A stretch of DNA of 6,092 bases from Planctomycetia bacterium. GTDB taxonomy: Bacteria > Planctomycetota > Phycisphaerae > Phycisphaerales > SM1A02. Of the stretch, positions 1 through 6,003 are shown one piece after another. The notes under the pieces were generated by a model, which ran no database searches, had not been told where the DNA came from, and was given only the letters and a program-made list of their open reading frames with translations. Positions within the stretch are counted from its first letter, which is position 1; every line of letters starts with the position of its first letter. The stretch lies in the NCBI GenBank assembly GCA_005799205.1, contig SYHM01000099.1, positions 1 to 6,092 on the forward strand, given 5' to 3'. A program made the translations under genes and the position numbers.

Positions 1-1
1 C

Positions 2-2638
2 GCCACAATCCGGCAAGCCATCAACGCTGACCCGATCATGCTGGGTGAACTGCGAGAGCGCGCCGAACGCCGAAGCCAACGGCCAATGCCCGACCTTGCG
101 TCGATGATGTATCTCGAGGGGATCGCACCGAGCCAGTTGCTCGGTGCAGCGCGTGAGTTTCTCAACCTCAATGAAGTGTTCTGGGTTGAGATCGAAGCGA
201 AGACGGAGATCATGAAGGGGGGGAATGCCTGTGGACAGTGCGGTCCGAGCGACGGAACGTGCGATGCGCTCCCGTGCGAGTTTCCACATCCTGGCACCAC
301 TGACGATCAAGGAAATCCCGTTGGCTATTGCTCCGATACCGCGACATGTGCAACTGTCACGGCGCTGCGTCCACAATGTGAAATCTCATGGGACGAGGTA
401 TGCGCGACGCTCGCACTTCTCGTGGGACCCTCTGCGTTCGGAGGCGCGGGTGGATACGACACGTGCCTTCAACCACAGCCTGATCCTCCAGCGCCGTGGA
501 ATCCATGGTCGCCGACGGAAGAATCACTCCTGATTCAAACTTCGCCGTTCATCGCTCATTCGATCCCGGGATCGATCAATTCTTCCTGCTGCCGGGCTGT
601 CTGCTTTGAGGACGTCACCTGCTGCACGATCGCGTGGGATGCGGATTGCGCCTCACTCGCGATTGGGTTTTACGACGACTGCTACTCGACCGTTGGCTAC
701 ACGGTGCCGGGCGGAAGCGGCAATCCCGTCACTCCGAATCGACAAGCACCTTCACCGCTCTTCGATCCAACCATGCTCGAGGAGCCCCCGCCACCAGAAG
801 CGGCGCCTGGCAGCGCTCCACTTGCGCTCTATACGACAGCGCAGCGCGCTCCAAATCCCTACACCGGTCCCAATCCACCGCCAGCGGACTTTGGTCCGTT
901 TTCGACCTTTGCAACCGTCACTGGATTCCGAGGTGGCGGAATCGACCTCAGCGCGATCGAGTCGCTCTACGAACAGTTTCCGGGCACTGCTGGACCTCAA
1001 CTCCCGCGTATCAAAGTCGCACTCGTCGAGCCGTCGGCACTGGTGAATCACGAAGACCTCATCGATCCCGTGACCGGAGTCACCAAGATCACCGTTGAAT
1101 CTGGGCAGACGCCGCTCATTATCAACGATCAATCCACTCCCCCGCCGACATTTTCTGGCGCGTTCGACACAGCTCCAGCGCACGGCACCGCCTCGCTTGG
1201 CGTGTTGTTTGCCAACGCGAACTCGATCGGAACAACGGGTGTGATCCCCGACGCAGACGCGTATTTCTTCCCGACAGAGTCATTTGAAGAACAAGGTCGC
1301 ACCTTGACCGCGATGACGAACGCAGTGAATGTGCTTTCGACGATTACCACCGCCGATCCAAATCCAGGGAACATTATTGTGATGCCGATCGCGGAGGGCA
1401 ATCAGCCACTGAACACCATCGCATCGCGCGCGGCAATCATCACCACTGGGCTCGGACTCGGCGTCAACTTCGTGCTGGCCGCGGGGAACGGCGCAGCTGA
1501 GGTGAATGCACCGATTGAAGGGTCAGAGTCCGCCATCGTGGTTGGTGGTGTATGGCCAGGATTCCAGGCAATCGTCGCACCTGCCGGGGCGACCGTCTAT
1601 CCAGGATTGAATTACTGCCGGACGGGCACGAGCAATTACACGGGGCCTGGCACCGTCACCGTCTCTGCATGGGGCTCAGGTGTTTGCACGCTCGGATATG
1701 GCGACCTCTTCTGTGGATCAAGCGACCCCGTGTCAACAAATCCGGCGGTGGCTGAGTATGAAATCAATCGTCTTCGTTCCTACACCGCAACGTGGGGAGG
1801 AACGAGTGCAGCGACGGCCCAAATCGCCGGAGTAGTCGCCCTGACCCAAGCGCTCGCGAAGCAGGTTTACGATGGACAGCCTTTCAGCCCAGAGAACATG
1901 CTCGAACTCTTCGCGGACCCTGAGAATGTGTATCCGCAGTGTGGGCAGGTTCCAATCACGAACTTCGTTGATGCCGCGTACGGGGACACCGTCGGCGCTG
2001 GTGGCGGCGAAGTCGCAGCGGTGTCCGGATTCCCAAACATGCGCAGATTGGGAGTCTCGACCATTAATGGCGACTTCTACGATGGCAACCAGTCCACATT
2101 TAAGATCGTGTGCGGATCGCTCGTGTCTGGAACTCCGTTCAGCATTCGCGAAGCCGACAACAAGTTTGTGAAGGCGCGCACGGCTCGTCCTCAAAGCACT
2201 CAATCATCATCGGGGCTTGGACCTCCTCTGATGTATCCGCCTTCGGGTCGCATTCTCGACGTGCAGGTGATTCGCACAACTGATTTGGCTGTGCCGGCCG
2301 ACCTCGAGCGGGTCTCGGTCTCTGTGACTGGACGCGCTTCGAGCGTTGGAAGCGCACTCGTGATGGTGTTCCTCTACGACGGCGCGATGAATCGGTGGAA
2401 TTTCCTCCCACCATTTGCCGCCACGTTCACGACTGTGAATCAGACCCTGCCGCAATTCACCCTTGGGGCGTGCGCGAATCCTGGAAACTATGCGTTCAAC
2501 AATGGTTCAGGCGTGCAACTCGCAGCGCGCGTCGTTGTCTTTCCGCTTGGGGGCCTTGGCCAAACGCAGATTTGGCTTGATCAGGTGCTGATCAACTACA
2601 ACTCGCCGCTCATCGCCGTACCGCCAGCTTGTCCATAA
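2..2638 (+). CDS. Subtilisin-like (S8) serine protease homologue, secreted-type, 5' partial; catalytic Asp position is Glu
   Basis: Residues are numbered from the ATG at 38. The frame has no stop back to base 2, and that ATG has neither a ribosome site nor a signal peptide, so the true start and any signal peptide probably lie left of the window. Order: a helical N-terminus (1-60), two Cys-rich modules (about 65-122 and 184-215), a Pro-rich linker (230-290), the S8 fold (about 325-650) and a beta-rich C-terminal domain (about 668-866) that may bind a ligand or cell wall. S8 landmarks: first strand VALVEPSALVNHEDL, where E331 sits 7 residues before H338, matching the D..H spacing of the usual D-T-G..H-P-D-L; H382 in HGTASLG; GVIPDA; oxyanion Asn N484 in AAGN; nucleophile S590 in GTSAATAQIAG. 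The expected role is peptide-bond hydrolysis outside the cytoplasm. Catalytic competence is uncertain because of E331 and the altered Ser motif. The fold call is strong; the substrate is unknown. Confidence 0.85.
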   Translation, partial: ATIRQAINADPIMLGELRERAERRSQRPMPDLASMMYLEGIAPSQLLGAAREFLNLNEVFWVEIEAKTEIMKGGNACGQCGPSDGTCDALPCEFPHPGTTDDQGNPVGYCSDTATCATVTALRPQCEISWDEVCATLALLVGPSAFGGAGGYDTCLQPQPDPPAPWNPWSPTEESLLIQTSPFIAHSIPGSINSSCCRAVCFEDVTCCTIAWDADCASLAIGFYDDCYSTVGYTVPGGSGNPVTPNRQAPSPLFDPTMLEEPPPPEAAPGSAPLALYTTAQRAPNPYTGPNPPPADFGPFSTFATVTGFRGGGIDLSAIESLYEQFPGTAGPQLPRIKVALVEPSALVNHEDLIDPVTGVTKITVESGQTPLIINDQSTPPPTFSGAFDTAPAHGTASLGVLFANANSIGTTGVIPDADAYFFPTESFEEQGRTLTAMTNAVNVLSTITTADPNPGNIIVMPIAEGNQPLNTIASRAAIITTGLGLGVNFVLAAGNGAAEVNAPIEGSESAIVVGGVWPGFQAIVAPAGATVYPGLNYCRTGTSNYTGPGTVTVSAWGSGVCTLGYGDLFCGSSDPVSTNPAVAEYEINRLRSYTATWGGTSAATAQIAGVVALTQALAKQVYDGQPFSPENMLELFADPENVYPQCGQVPITNFVDAAYGDTVGAGGGEVAAVSGFPNMRRLGVSTINGDFYDGNQSTFKIVCGSLVSGTPFSIREADNKFVKARTARPQSTQSSSGLGPPLMYPPSGRILDVQVIRTTDLAVPADLERVSVSVTGRASSVGSALVMVFLYDGAMNRWNFLPPFAATFTTVNQTLPQFTLGACANPGNYAFNNGSGVQLAARVVVFPLGGLGQTQIWLDQVLINYNSPLIAVPPACP
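230..682 (+). repeat. Two diverged Cys-rich modules in the S8 protein
   Basis: Both copies share the core C-x3-W-D-x2-C-A. Copy 1 spans C65 to C122 with further cysteines at 68, 75, 80, 98, 104 and 114, and ends in QCEISWDEVCATLA. Copy 2 spans C184 to C215, with CC pairs at 184/185 and 195/196 and the core CCTIAWDADCASLA. The even spacing and paired cysteines suggest small disulfide-stabilised domains, which fits an oxidising extracytoplasmic location. Similar FCC..xWD..CA modules are common in planctomycete secreted proteins, from general knowledge. Copy 1 has lost one Cys of the CC pair (Q113-C114) and carries a longer N-terminal loop. The function is unknown; adhesion or spacing from the cell surface is a guess. 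Confidence 0.65.
560..575. repeat. 16-nt perfect palindrome inside the S8 gene
   Basis: TCGATCCCGGGATCGA reads the same on both strands, and the flanking bases (T559/T576) break the symmetry. It lies in the coding sequence for the HSIPGSI segment between the two Cys-rich modules, so coding constraint (an S-I-P-G-S-I pseudo-repeat) may explain it. Confidence 0.6.
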
Positions 2639-2713
2639 CGAGGATGATCTCGATGATCCTGTCCCTTTGCTCGAACCCAATCAAGGAAACACCCCCCTTC
2701 CGTCCGATTTCGT

Positions 2714-2741
2714 TTGACTTCCCCACTTCCCGATCTATGTT
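2714..2741 (+). promoter_or_regulatory. Candidate sigma70-type promoter for the metalloprotease gene
   Basis: TTGACT at 2714-2719 matches 5 of 6 bases of the -35 consensus. TATGTT at 2736-2741 matches 4 of 6 of the -10 consensus. The spacer is 16 nt. Transcription would start near 2748, giving a leader of about 100 nt that contains both hairpins. Its place in the only sizeable gap, upstream of an intact gene, supports the call. Planctomycete promoters are poorly characterised, so this is a pattern match only. Confidence 0.4.
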
Positions 2742-2751
2742 GCCTTCATTG

Positions 2752-2769
2752 CCTGCGGGGCGTCGCAGG
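2752..2769 (+). promoter_or_regulatory. Leader hairpin 1 (perfect 6-bp GC-rich stem)
   Basis: CCTGCG (2752-2757) pairs with CGCAGG (2764-2769) around a 6-nt loop, GGGCGT. It begins only a few bases after the predicted transcription start. It could stabilise the 5' end of the mRNA, or act as a weak terminator for the upstream gene, although no T-run follows. Confidence 0.4.
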
Positions 2770-2781
2770 ATTGTGAAGGTC

Positions 2782-2803
2782 ACTGGGATGGCAACTTCCC
2801 AGT
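2782..2803 (+). promoter_or_regulatory. Leader hairpin 2 (perfect 7-bp stem)
   Basis: ACTGGGA (2782-2788) pairs with TCCCAGT (2797-2803) around an 8-nt loop. It ends 44 nt before the metalloprotease ATG and 12 nt after hairpin 1. No U-tract follows, so a leader structure or protein/RNA binding site is as likely as a terminator. It matches no riboswitch family that I recognise. Confidence 0.4.
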
Positions 2804-2836
2804 CATTCGAACACGATTCGCCCCTCGCAGAGCTCT

Positions 2837-2840
2837 GAGA
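2837..2840 (+). promoter_or_regulatory. Weak Shine-Dalgarno-like GAGA for the metalloprotease
   Basis: GAGA lies 7 nt before ATG 2848. An in-frame TGA at 2836-2838 overlaps it, so no longer in-frame start is possible and 2848 is the first start in this frame. The next gene has a similar arrangement (GAGA at 5991-5994, 9 nt before its ATG), and both starts read TCCAATG. Confidence 0.4.
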
Positions 2841-2847
2841 ATATCCA

Positions 2848-5800
2848 ATGAAAACTGCCACTACCCCGATGATTGCTTTGGCGTGTCTGACCCTGACCTC
2901 ACTCTCAATTGCGACAAGCGGCTCGGGGAAGAGTGCCAACCGCGCACCTGCGACCACAGTTTCTGCGGCAGGCCTTGCCGTATCGAACGCGATCCAGCCG
3001 ACATCCGCTCGGAGCGCCGGAACCGGCGCCGGAGCCGGTGCCCGCCCACTTCCGGCGCTCGGGGTTGGACGCGCTGACCTCTCAACGATCGGACAGTCAG
3101 GCGAAGCTCTTCCCAATCTGACTGCTGAAACAGTTCGATCGCTCAAGGTTGGCGACTCGATGCTCTTTCCAACACCCGGCGGAACGGCGCTGGATTTAGT
3201 TGTGAGCCGACGAGGATGGACTGGCGTCGATGAGAAGCAGATCTACTTCAGCAGTGGCGTCACTGGGAACGCCCTCTATGGGATCATCTCGCAAGTCGGA
3301 CCACGACTCACCGGATACTTCTTGGGTCGCGATGGAGTTTCGTACGCCCTTTCGGCACTTCCTCAAAGTGGGTACCGACTCACAGAGCGACCCAACTACG
3401 GCGCACTGGAATGCGGCGTCGATCGTGTTCGCCCTGCGAATCCAAACGCCAGCCGCGAGCCCCTTGCCGCACAAGGTGGAATCGCTGGTGTCACGCCCTG
3501 CCCTCCAGAAGTCATTCCCTTCGAAGTTCCACCTGGCCTTGTCAAGGACGGTGGAATCATTATCGATGTGCTGTTCGTCTTTTCGGTCGACGCAGCTGAC
3601 GCGATTACTGCAACAGGCTCGACCCCATACGACCAAGCAGTTCTGACAGTCGCCCAAGCGAATCTGGCGCTGAAAAACTCGACGGGTCAGGGTGCAACAG
3701 CCTTCGATGGTCAGGATGCAGACAACCAACTCAATCTGCAGTGCGGGTATGGCGAGTATCCAGCGCCTGGCACCGCGGCACTCACGAATCCGGTCACGAG
3801 CCCAGTGTCGTGCTACGACACTCCGCCCGATCCAGCGGTCGTATCGGCGCACGAAGCACGCGCAGGTGTCACGCCTGCTGAGAGCGACATTTGTACGCCG
3901 CGGCTTCGATTGGTTGGTGCGCTCGTTGCCGACGGATTCTTCGGACAAGAAGAGCCATTCGTGAGCACTGGCCAGGGGGTCGATCTGAATCGACTCGAGA
4001 ACTACAACGATGGAATTCTCGACTACGTTCCGACCTGGCGCGATGCACTTGGCGCCGATGCTGTTGCGCTCGTTGGAATGGACTATGGATCGGATAGCGC
4101 GTTCGTTGGCTTGGCGAGCGTCATGAATGACGCCAATAATGGTGCGCAGGGTCAGGCACAACTGTCGATTCCGGCAAACCCACACCCAATCGTTGACACC
4201 ACAACTGGTGCGCTCGGCCCATCGAATGTCTCAACCCTTCAGGCATTTTCGGAGTCTCCGTACTGCTTGCTCGACCAGACGATTCTCGGAGACCTCGTCT
4301 ATGCACACGAACTCGGCCACAACCTTGGTTGCCAACACAACCATCAGGCACCGAGCGCGGCACCCCAAGATGCTCTCTTTCCAGACTCATTCGGATTCGG
4401 TGATGACAACTTCCGAACTGTCATGGCCTATCCAGCGGGGGCAAATGTCAGACTGCCTGGCTATTCAAACCCAGAGAAGACTTGGAGGGACTACCAGGGT
4501 CCCCAAGATGACGTCACCCCTGCAGGGCTCGAGTTTGACTTTGAGTGCAGCGCCGTCTCGGACGATGGGCTGGGAACGTTCGCGCAGTATGTTGCGGGCT
4601 CGGGTGTTGGCCCCGGGTTGTGTGATCAAGAGACGGATGACGATCCAAACTCGCCTGCTGCAATGGTCGTCGGAACCGACGTGTTTATCGACGATGCGGG
4701 CCAGTTGTGCGCGAACAATGCACGTTCGATCTCTCAGGCAAAGTTTGATTTCGCTCGCTTTCGTTGCAGCATCTTTCCGATCACTGATTGCAACAACAAT
4801 CTGATCGACGACTTCGTTGAAGCGCTCGATGGCACCAACGACGATTGCGACACCAACGGCGTTCCCGATGAGTGCGAAACAGCTCAAGAGGATCCTGGAA
4901 TCCCAAGTCCAGTCGATTGCAATCAGAACCAGATTCCTGACGGTTGCGACCTCGCGAGCGGCGAGAGCGAAGACACGAACTCGAACGGCATCCCTGATGA
5001 GTGTGAAGATCAGAGTCTTCTCTTCCGCGAGAACTTCGAAAGCATCCCGTATGGAACGCACGATGGGGCACTTTCCATCGCCAAGGTCTCAGCCGATGCG
5101 CTCGCGCAGATTCGGCTCACTGATCCAGATTTCCCCGACTACTTCGCAACGATCGAAACAACCGATCTCGCTCCAGATCCGACCGACGCTGGATTCATCT
5201 ACACCGATGTCATCCCATCGCTCTTTCACTATGGGCTCGGCCGCAACGGCAACATGTCCCTCTACGGAGCGCTTCGGCAAGGTTTCGCGTTGGCGTTCGG
5301 CTCGCGCGGATATGGCCAGCGACTCGATTTCGACTCAGTCACTGGCGATTTTCCTTCAGGGAATGGCTTCACCACAATTCTCTGCGCGAGGCCGATCACA
5401 GAGTGCCGTCTCTACATCAATGCGGCGGACTTCGCCGATCACTTCGCCTCAGACCCCCCCCTGCCACAGTTGGCGAATTTTCCATACCTCGAAGAAAACC
5501 TCGTCACCGTCCAAGCGATCGATATTGATGACATCACTGGCGCCGAAGTTGTCGTGTTTCAGCAGTCATTCGACTTGCGAGGAATTGAGACCCCAGGGCA
5601 TGTCAATGGATTCCAATTCGTGCGCCTCTCGGCCGCGATTGGTGACCCAGCGATCGTCTTCGACAAGGTCTCGATCACCGGAGCCTTTGTCGCAATCGAC
5701 AATGTGTCCTTCGATCGCGGACAGATTTTCGCCGAGTGCATCGGCGATATCGCTGGTGGTGTTCCTGTCGGCGGTCTCCCAACGCCAGATGGACGCGTGG

Positions 5801-5970
5801 GCGCAGAAGACCTCTTGCTGGTTCTTGCAACCTTTGATGCGGCGAACCCGCTCGACCCAGCTGATCCACTCGCGGTCATCGCAGATATCAACGAGGACGG
5901 GTTCGTTGATGCTTCTGACCTACTCGAGGTGCTGTCGGGCTTTGGCAACTGCCCAGGCGGCGTCCCCTGA
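2848..5970 (+). CDS. Secreted reprolysin-like (metzincin) zinc metalloprotease with calcium-type repeats and dockerin-like C-terminus
   Basis: This is a complete 1040-residue protein predicted to be an exported zinc endopeptidase. A signal peptide (about 1-22, SIA before the likely cut) is followed by a low-complexity Ala/Gly linker. Next comes a beta-rich prodomain (about 95-230) with a cysteine-switch-like ECGVD at 188-192. The catalytic domain starts near IIDVLFVFSVD (238). It has a WRDALGADAVALVG helix/strand, the zinc site HELGHNLGCQHNH (ligands H487, H491, H497; catalytic base E488) and the Met-turn TVMAYP (M526), followed by YSNP and a closing NARSI..AKFDFARFR helix (624-639). An unusually Cys/Asp-rich stretch of roughly 65 residues separates YSNP from that helix. 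After this come two 31-residue Asp/Asn/Cys repeats (647-720), a beta-sandwich-like region (725-958, ending AIDNVSF) and a dockerin-like module (964-1035). Zinc-site and Met-turn spacing fit family M12B (reprolysin/ADAM-like). The substrate is unknown. A promoter candidate lies upstream and another gene starts 33 nt downstream. Confidence 0.9.
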   Translation: MKTATTPMIALACLTLTSLSIATSGSGKSANRAPATTVSAAGLAVSNAIQPTSARSAGTGAGAGARPLPALGVGRADLSTIGQSGEALPNLTAETVRSLKVGDSMLFPTPGGTALDLVVSRRGWTGVDEKQIYFSSGVTGNALYGIISQVGPRLTGYFLGRDGVSYALSALPQSGYRLTERPNYGALECGVDRVRPANPNASREPLAAQGGIAGVTPCPPEVIPFEVPPGLVKDGGIIIDVLFVFSVDAADAITATGSTPYDQAVLTVAQANLALKNSTGQGATAFDGQDADNQLNLQCGYGEYPAPGTAALTNPVTSPVSCYDTPPDPAVVSAHEARAGVTPAESDICTPRLRLVGALVADGFFGQEEPFVSTGQGVDLNRLENYNDGILDYVPTWRDALGADAVALVGMDYGSDSAFVGLASVMNDANNGAQGQAQLSIPANPHPIVDTTTGALGPSNVSTLQAFSESPYCLLDQTILGDLVYAHELGHNLGCQHNHQAPSAAPQDALFPDSFGFGDDNFRTVMAYPAGANVRLPGYSNPEKTWRDYQGPQDDVTPAGLEFDFECSAVSDDGLGTFAQYVAGSGVGPGLCDQETDDDPNSPAAMVVGTDVFIDDAGQLCANNARSISQAKFDFARFRCSIFPITDCNNNLIDDFVEALDGTNDDCDTNGVPDECETAQEDPGIPSPVDCNQNQIPDGCDLASGESEDTNSNGIPDECEDQSLLFRENFESIPYGTHDGALSIAKVSADALAQIRLTDPDFPDYFATIETTDLAPDPTDAGFIYTDVIPSLFHYGLGRNGNMSLYGALRQGFALAFGSRGYGQRLDFDSVTGDFPSGNGFTTILCARPITECRLYINAADFADHFASDPPLPQLANFPYLEENLVTVQAIDIDDITGAEVVVFQQSFDLRGIETPGHVNGFQFVRLSAAIGDPAIVFDKVSITGAFVAIDNVSFDRGQIFAECIGDIAGGVPVGGLPTPDGRVGAEDLLLVLATFDAANPLDPADPLAVIADINEDGFVDASDLLEVLSGFGNCPGGVP
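3017..3038 (+). repeat. Short hexanucleotide-periodic CCGG tract
   Basis: CCGG occurs four times at exact 6-nt spacing (3017, 3023, 3029, 3035), encoding the Gly/Ala-rich AGTGAGAG segment between signal peptide and prodomain. It looks like a slippage-expanded flexible linker. Confidence 0.6.
4786..5007 (+). repeat. Two 31-residue Asp/Asn/Cys calcium-type repeats in the metalloprotease
   Basis: Repeat 1 (residues 647-677) and repeat 2 (690-720) have the same length and share the pattern DCN-x-N-x-I-x-D at the start and D-x-N-G-[VI]-PDECE at the end, with a 12-residue linker between them. The Asp/Asn spacing resembles thrombospondin type 3 and other EF-hand-like calcium loops, so calcium-dependent rigidity is likely. 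The internal cysteine differs: it sits at position 21 of repeat 1 (C667) and at position 11 of repeat 2 (C700), so disulfide pairing may cross between repeats. This type of repeat is common in planctomycete secreted proteins. Confidence 0.75.
5737..5952 (+). other. Dockerin-like duplicated calcium-loop module at the metalloprotease C-terminus
   Basis: Residues 964-1035 contain two EF-hand-like halves: GDI...DGRVGAEDLLLVLATF and ADINEDGFVDASDLLEVLSGFG. They are bracketed by C964 and C1035, which could form a closing disulfide. The second half has a canonical D-x-N-x-D-G-x-V-D-x-x-D loop (D1013, N1015, D1017, D1024). The first loop is interrupted by roughly 11 extra Gly/Pro-rich residues (about 970-980), so it may bind calcium poorly. 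Such ends are frequent on planctomycete secreted proteins; classical cellulosome cohesin binding should not be assumed. Confidence 0.7.
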
Positions 5971-6003
5971 TCTTCTCTCACTTCGTACCCGAGACCTACT
6001 CCA

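Larger units (their letters stand above)
2639..2847. other. 209-nt intergenic region between the two protease genes
   Basis: The region runs from just after the TAA of the S8 gene to the ATG of the metalloprotease. It holds a weak inverted repeat directly after the stop (AGGAT/ATCCT, 2641-2660, no T-run), a C-rich stretch around 2690-2700, a sigma70-like promoter candidate and two perfect hairpins near the downstream gene. No convincing intrinsic terminator with a U-tract is visible. A small open frame also crosses it (TTG 2629 or ATG 2644 to TGA 2836), but no protein features support it as a gene. Confidence 0.7.

Noticed and set aside
217..223. G7 run in the S8 gene as a frameshift site
   Set aside because: The coding frame is consistent on both sides (helical N-terminus into the Cys-rich module), so there is no sign of a broken frame.
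2641..2660. Inverted repeat AGGAT...ATCCT just after the S8 stop, as a terminator
   Set aside because: It has only a 5-bp, AT-containing stem, a 10-nt loop and no T-run after it, so it is too weak to call a terminator.
2629..2838. Small open frame between the two protease genes (TTG 2629 or ATG 2644, ending TGA 2836)
   Set aside because: It lies almost wholly in the intergenic gap, over the predicted promoter and hairpins, has no recognisable domain or signal, and has no convincing ribosome site. It shares the metalloprotease frame only because a single stop separates them.
2857..2886. Possible lipoprotein box (ALAC, C13) in the metalloprotease signal peptide
   Set aside because: The residues before the Cys fit the lipobox poorly and the Cys comes too early in the hydrophobic segment. 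A signal peptidase I site near SIA (20-22) fits better.
3196..4185. Long minus-strand frame (329 residues) opposite the metalloprotease
   Set aside because: It is Cys/Arg/Trp-rich without domain signatures and lies antisense to a well-supported prodomain and catalytic domain.
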